The notes: a model not told the origin generated them from the sequence alone. Shown: positions 17,352 to 26,929, counted from the first letter of the stretch. The stretch: 64,000 nt of DNA from UBA5109 sp963975155 (GCA_963975155.1 CAXBFG010000006.1:90658-154657), one strand, 5' to 3'. A program made the numbers and translations.

Positions 17352-18116
17352 TCAGGGATAAAGCTTACCATCTGACAGAAAGCTTTCATTAAATGGAAAT
17401 ACCACATCTGAATCTGGCTGGCATAGACGCCCATTTTTTTCGGGACAATCAATTCTTTTTATAATATCCCTGATCACGTTTAGTCTTGCCATTTTTTTAT
17501 TGTCTGCCTTTACAATATTCCATGGCGAGACGTTACTGTGAGTTCGACTTAGCATCTCATTTCGTGCCGCACTATAGTCTTTCCAATGTTTGATTGCAGA
17601 CTGATCGATCGGGCTTATTTTCCATTGCGTCAGTGGATCTTCACTGCGCTCCTGCAGCCGTTTTTTCTGTTCCTTAAGGCTGATATCCAGGTAGTATTTA
17701 AATAGTATGATGCCTGAGCGAATTAACAAATCCTCAAATTCATTTACCGTATTCATAAATGTTTCGTACTGACTATCCGTGCAATAATCCATGACCCTTT
17801 CGACTCCCGCCCGGTTATACCAGCTGCGATTAAACAGCACCATCTCTGCATCAACAGGAAGGTGCTGTACATAACGCTGAAAGTACCATGCTCTGTCTTC
17901 ACGCTCGGTCGGTTTGCCCAGGGCAACGACTCTTGTTTCTCGAGGGCTTAAATGCGCCGTGATACGTTTTATAAGGCCGTCTTTTCCGCTTGCATCTCGC
18001 CCCTCAAACAATATAAGCACGCGATAATTAGTATCGATGATATGTCGTTGCACTTTTACCAGTTCCACCTGTAAAGCGCGCAATGTTTTTTTGTAATCTG
18101 ATCGATCTTTTTTCAA
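17352..18116 (-). CDS. ppk2: Polyphosphate kinase 2
   Basis: A 254-residue PPK2-family enzyme. Walker A is GRDASGKDG, the following segment has RVVALGKPTEREDRAWYFQRYVQHLP, and the Walker B/lid region is NRSWYNRAGVERVMDYC, all hallmarks of PPK2. These enzymes use polyphosphate to phosphorylate ADP, GDP or AMP, so they regenerate nucleoside triphosphates from stored phosphate. The single-domain length suits class I or III; class cannot be read reliably. It lies 36 bp downstream of a CHAD-domain gene on the same strand, a logical operon because CHAD binds polyphosphate. It would support energy supply in starvation. Confidence 0.92.
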   Translation of the reverse strand: MKKDRSDYKKTLRALQVELVKVQRHIIDTNYRVLILFEGRDASGKDGLIKRITAHLSPRETRVVALGKPTEREDRAWYFQRYVQHLPVDAEMVLFNRSWYNRAGVERVMDYCTDSQYETFMNTVNEFEDLLIRSGIILFKYYLDISLKEQKKRLQERSEDPLTQWKISPIDQSAIKHWKDYSAARNEMLSRTHSNVSPWNIVKADNKKMARLNVIRDIIKRIDCPEKNGRLCQPDSDVVFPFNESFLSDGKLYP

Positions 18117-18152
18117 CTGTTTACCTTCGTATAGCTTTTTATAATTCGCATA

Positions 18153-18974
18153 TCATTCCAGGCAGGCATGCAGCCACAATTCCCTGCAATGTTTAAGTAA
18201 ATGTTTTATTTTATTGTCAAATAATCTATAAATCTCATCGTATGTCTTTGTATTTTCTGAAGCCTGATCAGTTCCGGCTTGTTGCTGGACCCATTGTTTC
18301 AATACATGCATGTCATTAACTTCGCCAAGGGTTTTACCCAGCTTTTCAAATATATTAGCGGGCAACAGAGACTTATTATCAGCTCCACTTATAATTTCAT
18401 TCTGGAAATATAAATATTTCACTTTTTTACGCCATTTATGCAGTTTTTCCAGATCATTTTTCTTAAATACCCTGGTGCCTTGTTTGCATATTTTCGCCAG
18501 TTTATCCTTTACATAGACATGTATACTCTTCACTGCTATGTCTTTATCCGGCAGTTGCTGATAGTCATTCTGAATATTATGACAAATCTTTTTTATTGCA
18601 TTGATGTCAAGCTTCTGTTGTTCTGACCGTGCTGTAATTAATTTTACCGTATGCATTAATAACAATTTTATATCGTTATTACTATTATCCTGCATAATAC
18701 TATCCAGCAGCGGCAGCAGCACATCCCGATCTCTTCGTGCAGATAACAGGTGACTTAATAACTTCAGGTAAGGCACTAATTTGACTTTATCCAGTGGCAA
18801 TCCCACCAGGGCATCAATTAACTTTACACGGGCAAGTGACCTTTTAATGCTTACCCGGACCTCATGCACCATTTCATGTGATATTTCATGCGTGACAGGA
18901 ATCACTTCCGAGAGCAGACCCCAGACAGGCTCTAATGCTTCATTTATTAACTCTTTAGTCGAAAAGAATTTCAT
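18153..18974 (-). CDS. CHAD domain-containing protein
   Basis: A 273-residue all-helical protein. The two CHAD signatures are visible: VHEVRVSIKRSLARVKL near residue 40 and LHKWRKKVKYLYFQNE near residue 187. CHAD proteins bind inorganic polyphosphate through such conserved His, Arg and Lys residues and can localise to polyphosphate granules. Standing alone, without a CYTH phosphatase domain, it is more likely a binder or scaffold than an enzyme. It is the first gene of the CHAD-PPK2 pair, so its role is probably to guide or store the polymer used by the kinase. Confidence 0.9.
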   Translation of the reverse strand: MKFFSTKELINEALEPVWGLLSEVIPVTHEISHEMVHEVRVSIKRSLARVKLIDALVGLPLDKVKLVPYLKLLSHLLSARRDRDVLLPLLDSIMQDNSNNDIKLLLMHTVKLITARSEQQKLDINAIKKICHNIQNDYQQLPDKDIAVKSIHVYVKDKLAKICKQGTRVFKKNDLEKLHKWRKKVKYLYFQNEIISGADNKSLLPANIFEKLGKTLGEVNDMHVLKQWVQQQAGTDQASENTKTYDEIYRLFDNKIKHLLKHCRELWLHACLE

Positions 18975-19221
18975 ATGACGCTCTAGATTTCAGAATAATC
19001 TGTTGATGTTGTCAACAAGTTAACTATTTTAGGAAAATATAATCCACCTGTTAACTAACTAATGCATGGATCAGAAAGTAGTTACAAAACACATAGTTTT
19101 TCAGATTGGAACAACATTTTGAGGGTGATAATACTTTAAGCCCTGGTCTTGCGTTGAAATGTTTATTGGACTGTGGATTCAAAGTATCTCTTGCGAAACC
19201 CATTCTCTTAAAAATAAAAAA
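18975..19221. other. Intergenic spacer between CHAD gene and TonB receptor 1 terminator
   Basis: About 250 bp of AT-rich DNA upstream of the CHAD gene, likely holding its promoter. No ORF, repeat or consensus operator was recognised. Confidence 0.4.
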
Positions 19222-19244
19222 GCCGCCGGCTGTTCACCGGCGGC
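19222..19244 (-). terminator. Intrinsic terminator of TonB receptor copy 1
   Basis: Perfect 8-bp GC stem: GCCGCCGG (19222-19229) and CCGGCGGC (19237-19244) with a 7-nt loop. On the minus strand it is followed by TTTTTTATTTTT, 42 bp after the stop of the receptor gene. The other side has CTTCTTTT, so it may also work on the plus strand. Confidence 0.9.
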
Positions 19245-19285
19245 CTTCTTTTACTGCTTAAAATAAACTGACTAATTCGTAAGAA

Positions 19286-21859
19286 TTAGAAAGTCATTCT
19301 TGCACGTACCCCATAAGTTCTGGGTGCACCATAGCCGATCCAACCTGCTCTGGCTGAAGCGATATACACATCATCAGTCAAGTTGCGGATATAAAACTGA
19401 AGAGTCCAGTCATTTTTATCATAGGCTAAAGTGAAATCAGTGAGATCCCTTGCATCATTACGATAGTAATCCGTTTGAATTACGTTTGACCAGCTCTCAT
19501 CAGTATGAGAGAAAGCCAAGCGTGGAGTCAACGTACCACCAGCGAATGGAATCTCATAATCTATTGCAATATTATAAGAAAGATCCGGGGCTTGAACTTG
19601 TGGCTGACCACTAAAGCTAACCCAGTACGGATCATAATCAAAACAGTTACCGTTCGGGATGGTATTGCCTGGATTGCTTGGATCCGCTACTCGAGCTGTA
19701 GCTGCTGTAGCAGGATTATTATCACCATAGGTGGTCACTGTGCCAATGCCACACTGTGGCAACCAGTCCAATGCGCCACCCAGGTCATTTTCAGCAAAGC
19801 GTGGTATTGCATCTTCATTGATAGTTCTGATGCCCTCAACTTCTGAGTCATTAAATGCTACTGAGAAATTAATACCAAAATTGCCTAAGAAGACCTGACC
19901 AGAGGCTTCAATACCATTGATGGTTGCATCACCGATATTGGAGTTAGTCGTATCTGCACCAGTAGGATCACCGATGTTGAACGCACTACCCTGAAGATCA
20001 GAGTAATCCATGAAATAGAAATTCAGATCTCCGGTAAAGAGTCCATCAAACAAGGAACCTTTCCAGCCAAACTCGATATCATTGATATCCTCTGGTTGTA
20101 CACCAGTACCCTGATGAGTACCTGCTTTATACCCTTTCGCATAGAAAACGTATAAGAAGTCGGTGTCAGTCGGCGACCAGTTCAAACCAATCTTGTAGGT
20201 AGGCACTTCAGTATCAACATTTTTTAGCTGAATGTCTGATGTGTTAGCAACAACCACCCTACAACCGTAATTTGGTGCAGTACCAACGACTCCTGCTGTT
20301 CCGCCAGTCGTTTGCGGATTCAGGAATTCCTGACCTGTCAGACCATAGCGCAGACAAGTGTCATAAGAACCAGTTGGAGCAGATGCGAGTGGTTGACGAC
20401 GAATCACTTCGGTATCACGCCAGCTATCATCGACATTCCAGCGTGCACCCACTGCCAACTCAAGTTCATCATTGATATCAAAGGTATATTGTCCAAATAC
20501 AGCCTGGTTAACCACGTTCGCAGGGGTCAAAACAAAGTCAGTAGTGGTTGGCACGGCAAGATCTCCACAGGGAACATGAGTGCCATCAGGCTGCCATCCA
20601 CATTGCTCATTAGCGGAAGCATGGTTGCTGAACAGAACTGGCGTAGTTCGTTGTTGTCTGAACGCACCAACAATCCAGTTGCCTCTGCTACCGTCATCGG
20701 CAGAAGTCAGCGAAATCTCATTGGTCCAGGAGCGGTTATCAGGTCCCAACTGGAACGTATCAGGTATGATAGGTACTCGAGTGCTTAGGTTTCCGGCACC
20801 GGATGACGTCGAGTTTACATAAAGCTTGTTGTAACCTGTATTGGTATTCAAGGTCATGCCATTGGGCAATTCCCAGTCCAGAAACATGGACCACTGCTCA
20901 TTTTCCTGTGCGTCAGTATTTGGAAACATTTGATAGACTTGATAGGGGTTCGCAGGACCAGGCGTATACTCTCTCCACTGTGCATAAGTGGTTACCTCAA
21001 CCGGTAGTCCACTAACAGGATCTATTGTGAAACCTGTCGTTGGCTTATACTGAGGTACGCGAACGTCACCATCATGATTCACAGCATTTTGCATTACTTT
21101 AAAAGTAGCTGAGAAAGTATCACTGGGTTCCCACAATAAGCTTAAGCGTACTGAGCGGTTGTCCAGGTTGCCTACCTGAAAGGCCTCTTGGTTATTGGCC
21201 AATATAGCGCCACCCAAGTTTTGATAATAACTTCCGCGTTGTTCTGTGAGAACAGCTATACGAGCTGCCCAGGTATCACTGATCGGTAAATTAAGGGCGG
21301 CTTCCACACTATTCATGCGATAGTTGCCAAAACTACCATCAACGTGCCCATGAACGCCATCAAAGTCTGGATTGGCTGAATTAATCAGAATCGCACCACC
21401 AGCTGCGGATTGTCCGATGAACGTACCCTGTGGTCCACGTAGAACCTCAATAGTACCAACGTCAAAGAAAGCACCGTTAAGCCCCATTGGCTCACCATGT
21501 ACCAAGCCATCGTTTACAATCTGTACACCCATTTGCACATCAGGTGAGAATACACTGGTACCAACACCCCTGATATTCACATCACTACCCACCCCGTTAT
21601 CCTGAATCTGGATACCAGGCATGGCATTTTGCAGGTCTCGAACTTCTCTTATGCCGTTTTCGCGCAGTTGTTGTCCAGTGAAAACTTCCATGGAAATAGA
21701 AGTTGTTTGCTCTGTGGCATCGCGACGTTCAGCCGTTACCACCACCTCTTCGATAGTCCTTTGCGCAAAAGCACCGGTTGGCACTATTAACGCAACAGCA
21801 ACAGCCGCAGCTATTGATGAGCTTAACTTATGTTTTTTATGCATTTTTGATAGATACAT
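19286..21859 (-). CDS. TonB-dependent receptor (copy 1)
   Basis: An 857-residue outer-membrane TonB-dependent receptor. The signal peptide ends near residue 32 (GAFA/QR), then a TonB-box-like EEVVVTA. The plug domain runs from about residue 50 to 165 (MPGIQIQDNGVGSDVNIRGVG, LRGPQGTFIGQSAAGGAILI), and a 22-strand barrel follows, ending in RMTF with the terminal Phe. A GGGGA-type Shine-Dalgarno lies before the ATG. It is a tandem duplicate of the gene at 22659-25235, with most of the sequence identical. The ligand is unknown; the FecA/siderophore or hydrophobic-compound type cannot be told apart. A terminator hairpin follows 42 bp downstream. Confidence 0.93.
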   Translation of the reverse strand: MYLSKMHKKHKLSSSIAAAVAVALIVPTGAFAQRTIEEVVVTAERRDATEQTTSISMEVFTGQQLRENGIREVRDLQNAMPGIQIQDNGVGSDVNIRGVGTSVFSPDVQMGVQIVNDGLVHGEPMGLNGAFFDVGTIEVLRGPQGTFIGQSAAGGAILINSANPDFDGVHGHVDGSFGNYRMNSVEAALNLPISDTWAARIAVLTEQRGSYYQNLGGAILANNQEAFQVGNLDNRSVRLSLLWEPSDTFSATFKVMQNAVNHDGDVRVPQYKPTTGFTIDPVSGLPVEVTTYAQWREYTPGPANPYQVYQMFPNTDAQENEQWSMFLDWELPNGMTLNTNTGYNKLYVNSTSSGAGNLSTRVPIIPDTFQLGPDNRSWTNEISLTSADDGSRGNWIVGAFRQQRTTPVLFSNHASANEQCGWQPDGTHVPCGDLAVPTTTDFVLTPANVVNQAVFGQYTFDINDELELAVGARWNVDDSWRDTEVIRRQPLASAPTGSYDTCLRYGLTGQEFLNPQTTGGTAGVVGTAPNYGCRVVVANTSDIQLKNVDTEVPTYKIGLNWSPTDTDFLYVFYAKGYKAGTHQGTGVQPEDINDIEFGWKGSLFDGLFTGDLNFYFMDYSDLQGSAFNIGDPTGADTTNSNIGDATINGIEASGQVFLGNFGINFSVAFNDSEVEGIRTINEDAIPRFAENDLGGALDWLPQCGIGTVTTYGDNNPATAATARVADPSNPGNTIPNGNCFDYDPYWVSFSGQPQVQAPDLSYNIAIDYEIPFAGGTLTPRLAFSHTDESWSNVIQTDYYRNDARDLTDFTLAYDKNDWTLQFYIRNLTDDVYIASARAGWIGYGAPRTYGVRARMTF

Positions 21860-22599
21860 CTGGGATCCCCTTAGTTTTTGATTGTTATTCTTACTTTCTT
21901 ATTTTTAGGGTTTTGCACTACCTATAACATGCAAATATATTGCAAGAATTATGGATAGCCTGTTGACCTTACTACTTCTTTTCTAAAGAAACAAGAAATT
22001 ATGATTTAAACAAGGAAGAGGTGGCGCCTAGTTGACTTTCCTAATTATTCAAAACCTGAGATTTCAACAGTAGTATCACAACTTTTCAGTACAATTAGGG
22101 GCCTAGCAAACCAACAATAGCTTTTCTATGTCTGAAAGTGATTCATCATAAAAATTGTCTGAATTTTCTTAAAAAACTGACCTGGATTACAGGTTTAATA
22201 CTGTTTTTACCATGAAGCAAGGTATTACCGAATCTCAAGGTAAATGAAGGTGACAATTATTGTAAAAAATGACTTTTGAGAATTCTGGCTCTTGATTTAT
22301 TTTAAATAATATCTATATAAATCAGATAGTTGAGAATTATAGACAGGTTATAAGAAGAGAAACTGAATACCAGCTATAGGCGCAATTAATGGAGGGAAAT
22401 ATGGGATTTGAGCCCTCGCTACCTTCAGGTATACACACTTTTCATGGGAGTTTGCATGCTACTGTCATGAGGGGTTGCATGCTACTGGCCGCCTCCAAGG
22501 CCACGAGGACCAAAGTACTTATCTAAATTGCAATATTTGAAAAAGGCTTTAGTGGTGTAGGGAGTCTTCAACAAAAACTGTCCCCTTATAAATAAGAAA
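21860..22599. other. Spacer between tandem TonB receptors
   Basis: About 740 bp without a credible gene. It must hold the promoter of receptor copy 1 near 21880-21960. It also contains a 23-bp tandem repeat (22443-22488) and the CCACGAGGAC-containing segment at 22481-22582, which resembles one at 26049-26133. Nothing else was recognised. Confidence 0.6.
22443..22488 (+). repeat. Two-copy 23-bp tandem repeat with TTGCATGCTACTG core
   Basis: Two 23-nt units (22443-22465 and 22466-22488) share the 13-nt core TTGCATGCTACTG and begin with CATG. Each contains the palindrome GCATGC. The role is unknown; it may be a protein site or a duplicated fragment. Confidence 0.65.
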
Positions 22600-22622
22600 G
22601 CCATCGGCTTTACACCGATGGC
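22600..22622 (-). terminator. Intrinsic terminator of TonB receptor copy 2
   Basis: An 8-bp stem, GCCATCGG (22600-22607) with CCGATGGC (22615-22622), and a 7-nt loop CTTTACA. It lies 37 bp after the receptor stop on the minus strand and is followed there by CTTTCTTATTT. It matches the copy 1 hairpin with compensating changes in the stem, so pairing has been kept. Confidence 0.85.
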
Positions 22623-22658
22623 TCTCGTTTGAACATCAAACTATCTAATTCGTAAAAA

Positions 22659-25235
22659 TTAGAAGTTCATTCTGGCACGCAGACCATAAGTTCTAGGTGC
22701 ACCATAACCTATCCAACCATCTCTAGCTGATGTGATATATACATTATCAGTTAAATTACGGATATATAACTGAAGAGTCCAGTCATCTTTATCAAAGTCC
22801 AGAGTGAAATCAGTTAAATTCCTTGCATCATTACGGTAGTAATCGGTTTGAATCACGTTTGAATAGCTCTCATCGGTATGTGAGAAAGCCAGGCGTGGCG
22901 TCAACATTCCACCAGCAAATGGAATCTCATAATCTATAGCAAGATTATATGAGAGTTCAGGGGCTTGGATTTGTGGTTGACCACTAAAGCTAACCCAGTA
23001 AGGATCATAATCAAAACAGTTGCCATTCGGGATGGTATTGCCTGGATTGGATGGATCCGCGACTCGTGCAGTAGATACTGTAGCTGGGTTGTTATCACCG
23101 TAGGTAGCAACAGTGCCTAAACCACACTGGGGTAGCCAGTCCAATGCGCCACCCAGGTCATTTTCAGCCCAGGCAGGTAATGCATCCTCATTGATTGTTC
23201 TGATACCTTCAACTTCTGAATCAGAATAAGCTACTGAGAAAGAAATACCAAAGTCGCCTAAAAAGACGTTGCCCGAAGCTTCAATACCATTGATTGTCGC
23301 ATCCCCTATATTGGAGTTAGTAGTATCTGCACCAGTGGGGTCACCAGTATTGAACGCACTACCCTGAAGATCAGAGTAATCCATGAAATAGAAGTTCAGG
23401 TCTCCGGTAAAGAGTCCATCAAACAGGCTGCCTTTCCAGCCAAACTCGATATCGTCGATATCTTCAGGCTGAACACCGGTACCCTGGTGAGTACCGGCTT
23501 TATACCCTTTCGCATAGAAAACGTATAAGAAATCGGTGTCAGTCGGTGACCAGTTCAAGCCAATCTTGTAGGTAGGCACTTCGGTATCAACATTCTTGTT
23601 CTGAATATCGGAAGTGCTCGCAACAACTACCCTGCAACCATAGTTTGGTGCAGTACCAACAACTCCTGCAGTACCGGAACTGGTTTGGGGACTCAGAAAT
23701 TCCTGACCTGTTAATCCGTATTGCAGACAAGTCTCATAAGAACCGGTTGGAGCAGCTGCCAGTGGTTGACGGCGAATAACCAGGGTATCACGCCAGCTGT
23801 CATCCACATTCCAGCGAGCACCTACCGCCAGTTCGAGTTCATCATTTATATCAAAGGTGTACTGCCCGAATACCGCCTGGTTAACTACGTTCGCCGGAGT
23901 CAGGACAAAGTCGGTAGTACTTGGTACGGTAAGATCGCCACAGGCTACATGAGTACCATCTGATTGCCATCCGCATTGTTCATTAGGAGAACTTGGGTTG
24001 CTGAACAGAACAGGTGTGGTTCTTTGTTGTCTGAATGCACCAACAATCCAGTTACCTCTGCTGCCATCATCTGCAGATGTCAGCGTTATTTCATTGGTCC
24101 ATGAACGGTTATCAGGACCCAGCTGGTATGTGTCAGGTATAATGGGCACGCGAGTACTTGAATTGCCAGTTCCATTTGATGCAGTCGAGCGTACATAAAG
24201 TTTGTTGTAGCCAGTATTCGTATTGACAGTCATGCCATTGGCTAATTCCCAATTCAATGCCATTGACCACTGCTCATTTTCCTGTGCGTCAGTATTTGGC
24301 CACATTTGGTAGACTTGAAAAGGGTTGGCAGGACCAGGTGTGTACTCTCTCCACCGGGAATAAGTCACTACTTCAACCGGGAGTCCAGTAACCGGATCCA
24401 CCTGGTAACCTGTTGTAGGTTTATATTGTGGCACCCGAACATCACCATCATGGTCTACAGCATTTTGCATTACTTTAAACGTGGCTGAGAAGCTATCGCT
24501 AGGTTCCCACAATAAACTTAAACGTACTGAGCGGTTATCCAGACTGCCTGGTTGAAACGCTTCTTGATTATTGGCTATTACCGCGCCACCGAGGTTTTGA
24601 TAGTAGCTTTGACGTTGTTCACTAAGAACAGCTATACGAGCTGCCCAAGTATCAGAGATGGGTAAGTTAAGAGCAGCTTCCAAACTATTGGATCGATAGT
24701 TACCCAGCTTGCCATCAACGTGCCCATGAATACCATCAAAGTCTGGATTGGCTGAGTTAATCAGAATCGCTCCACCAGCTGCAGATTGCCCAATGAAAGT
24801 ACCCTGTGGTCCTCGTAAAACCTCAATTGCGCCAACGTCGAAGAATGCGCCATTAAGTCCCATCGGCTCGCCGTGTACCAATCCATCGTTTACAATTTGT
24901 ACACCCATTTGCACATCAGGTGAGAAAACACTGCTACCAACACCCCTGATATTTACATCACTACCAAGACCGTTATCCTGAATCTGGATGCCGGGCATTG
25001 CATTTTGCAGATCACGAATCTCACTTATTCCACTTGAGCGTAGTTGTTCACCAGTGAAAACTTCCATGGAAATGGAAGTTGTTTGTTCTGTAGCGTCACG
25101 TCGCTCAGCCGTCACAACCACTTCTTCAATAGCTCTTTGTGCAAAGGCGCCAGTTGGTACTATTAGAGCAACAGCAACAGCCGCAGCTATTGATGAGCTT
25201 AGAGTATGTCTTTTATGGTTCTTTGATAAATACAC
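22659..25235 (-). CDS. TonB-dependent receptor (copy 2)
   Basis: An 858-residue TonB-dependent receptor, nearly the same as copy 1 in signal peptide (MYLSKNHKRHTLSSSIAAA), TonB-box (EEVVVTA), plug and barrel, ending in RMNF with the terminal aromatic residue. Differences are scattered over exposed parts and strands. The start codon is GTG at 25233-25235 behind AAGGGG, whereas copy 1 uses ATG; the two copies may be translated at different rates. It is followed by its own hairpin. The tandem pair with an offset of 3373 bp shows a local duplication, perhaps kept for two related ligands or dosage. The ligand is unknown. Confidence 0.93.
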   Translation of the reverse strand: MYLSKNHKRHTLSSSIAAAVAVALIVPTGAFAQRAIEEVVVTAERRDATEQTTSISMEVFTGEQLRSSGISEIRDLQNAMPGIQIQDNGLGSDVNIRGVGSSVFSPDVQMGVQIVNDGLVHGEPMGLNGAFFDVGAIEVLRGPQGTFIGQSAAGGAILINSANPDFDGIHGHVDGKLGNYRSNSLEAALNLPISDTWAARIAVLSEQRQSYYQNLGGAVIANNQEAFQPGSLDNRSVRLSLLWEPSDSFSATFKVMQNAVDHDGDVRVPQYKPTTGYQVDPVTGLPVEVVTYSRWREYTPGPANPFQVYQMWPNTDAQENEQWSMALNWELANGMTVNTNTGYNKLYVRSTASNGTGNSSTRVPIIPDTYQLGPDNRSWTNEITLTSADDGSRGNWIVGAFRQQRTTPVLFSNPSSPNEQCGWQSDGTHVACGDLTVPSTTDFVLTPANVVNQAVFGQYTFDINDELELAVGARWNVDDSWRDTLVIRRQPLAAAPTGSYETCLQYGLTGQEFLSPQTSSGTAGVVGTAPNYGCRVVVASTSDIQNKNVDTEVPTYKIGLNWSPTDTDFLYVFYAKGYKAGTHQGTGVQPEDIDDIEFGWKGSLFDGLFTGDLNFYFMDYSDLQGSAFNTGDPTGADTTNSNIGDATINGIEASGNVFLGDFGISFSVAYSDSEVEGIRTINEDALPAWAENDLGGALDWLPQCGLGTVATYGDNNPATVSTARVADPSNPGNTIPNGNCFDYDPYWVSFSGQPQIQAPELSYNLAIDYEIPFAGGMLTPRLAFSHTDESYSNVIQTDYYRNDARNLTDFTLDFDKDDWTLQLYIRNLTDNVYITSARDGWIGYGAPRTYGLRARMNF

Positions 25236-25913
25236 TTATATTTTCCCCTTATTTCTCTAATGGAATTGCAATTTAAAACAGATTATCAATTATCCTGGCC
25301 CTTAGCTTTTAGCTAAATATTTTGGGTAATTAATAAAATGCGCGGGCATATTCAACTGTAATTTATTGTGTGACAAGTGATTTTACCATGAAAATAAGGA
25401 ATTAATTGTCAGGTATTTTTGTGTCAGAAATATGGACGTGCACATTTGCCAGATGCGACTTTATATGCTTAGTTCCAGGCAATCATTTGTATAGTATCTA
25501 CTATGTGGATTAGGCTCTGAATTCTCTTGATGTTTGAAGCGGAATTTGATTTATTAATGAGATAATTTACCAGAAAGTTCCCTCCTTTTTATACATAGGG
25601 CCAAGCAATGCCAGACAGAAATAACACGCATATTTAGCTTTAAAAGTTCAATTGCATATCGAAAGAACTGATCTAATTACTTTAGATTTTGATCGACTCC
25701 CCTGTTGAAAATAATCCTTTATGCACAAAAGCAGCCCATCAAATAGTTCGTGCTGAAGACGGGTTAAATCCAATATTTAAAAAGCTATAAAGATGAAAGG
25801 TGACTCGACTAATTGTGGCATTATGAAAAGATTATGAAAAAAATGTGAAGTATAAATAGTTTGTTAATAATGAAGAAAGTCTGAAATATCTAGCTACAAT
25901 TATACTAACGGGA

Positions 25914-26029
25914 TCGACAAGTAACTTGACAAATTTGGCATATAGGTTAATCAGCATATCGAAGCGAGTCTATAGTGCCATCGCTTCTCTGAAGAAGTAT
26001 TATTTCGGTTCAAATAGTTAACATGTCGA
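25914..26029 (+). mobile_element. IS6-family miniature relic (116 bp)
   Basis: The ends are TCGACAAGTAAC (25914-25925) and GTTAACATGTCGA (26017-26029), imperfect inverted repeats like the IS6-type ends of the element at 26953-27734. An internal piece, GCCATCGCTTCTCT, equals the region just inside that element's transposase start. So it is a deleted derivative without transposase, either a decayed copy or a mobilisable miniature. Confidence 0.6.
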
Positions 26030-26130
26030 TACCGTTCAACTAGTGCTGACGCCGAAACCACGAGGACAAATATAAAAGACTTAATTTAGATTTGGCGGCG
26101 TGTGGAGTCTGTAGCGAAACCTGCTCGGTA

Positions 26131-26280
26131 TTTCCCTAATAACAGGGTAAAAAACAGGGATTTTAATAACTAAATGTACTGCTCTCACTAACTAATTTAA
26201 AACTATCCAACAGTTTCAATATGTTACACAATTCTCAACTCTATCCCCTTAAAATTAACAGGGAAAAACAGGGAATTATT
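26131..26280 (+). repeat. Direct repeat pair with ACAGGGNAAAAACAGGGA core
   Basis: Copy A (26131-26167) and copy B (26244-26280) share a TCCC run followed by AACAGGG, A-tract, ACAGGGA and AATTATT/ATTTTAAT. They are 113 bp apart. The origin and function are unknown. Confidence 0.5.
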
Positions 26281-26308
26281 CAGATAGAGCTAAGTTATCA
26301 ATGTTTTC

Positions 26309-26929
26309 TTATCGCAGTTGTTGATTACTCTGATAAACACCAAAATGGACAAATGGCGCTATACCCCGTTGTCCTGGTCTGACATTGTCAGGCACGCGAT
26401 GTCTAACTGGCGTCAAACTTTTAAGGTAAACCGCAATGGCATAAGCATCATCATTTTTAATATCTGCATAGCTGGGCCACGGCATTACCGGGACAGTCTG
26501 GGAATTATGATTATCCAAACCGCTTTTTACCATGGTCACAATCTGCCCAATACTCCAACTGCCAATACCTGTTTCCATATCAGGAGTCAGATTGCCTGGA
26601 TACACAATTCCCGGGTTACGTATAGCCAGGGGGTTTGAATAAGCTATCCCAACATCTGATCCAGCCAACAGCTGGCTCGATTCGGGAACGCCCACCAGGG
26701 CTCCGTTGGTATGGCAACTACCACAGCCCAATAACCCCACCATATACTTGCCATTGGCGACGATTTCATCAGGAAAGCTCATTGCCGGGTCAGGGTTTGG
26801 AGTTTCCAAAATAGTGGCCCTTTCCAGTTGGGCATAATCATCCAAAGGGTTATAGGTATTAGCGCAGCCAGAAAAAATGAGGACCACTGAAGATATTTTC
26901 ATGATATCTATAAAATAGAAATTTTTCAT
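26309..26929 (-). CDS. c-type cytochrome lipoprotein (copy 2)
   Basis: A 206-residue paralogue of the lipoprotein at 7414-8034. The lipobox-like IFSGC precedes a single haem site CGSCH, and the MPWPSY Met region and DDAYAIAVYLKSL tail are kept. The N-terminus differs (MKNFYFIDIMKISSVV), while the mature parts are nearly collinear. It lies between the receptor pair and an IS6 element; its start is only about 24 bp from the IS end, so its own promoter may have been replaced or displaced by the insertion. Likely an anchored periplasmic electron carrier with unknown partners. Confidence 0.85.
   Translation of the reverse strand: MKNFYFIDIMKISSVVLIFSGCANTYNPLDDYAQLERATILETPNPDPAMSFPDEIVANGKYMVGLLGCGSCHTNGALVGVPESSQLLAGSDVGIAYSNPLAIRNPGIVYPGNLTPDMETGIGSWSIGQIVTMVKSGLDNHNSQTVPVMPWPSYADIKNDDAYAIAVYLKSLTPVRHRVPDNVRPGQRGIAPFVHFGVYQSNQQLR

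Larger units (their letters stand above)
25236..26308. other. Gene-poor AT-rich spacer
   Basis: More than 1 kb without a credible coding frame, strongly AT-rich. It contains the promoter region of receptor copy 2, a 116-bp IS6-like miniature relic (25914-26029), the CCACGAGGAC segment (26049-26133) and an ACAGGG-rich repeat pair (26131-26280). The remaining part, 25300-25900, shows nothing I recognise. Confidence 0.6.
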
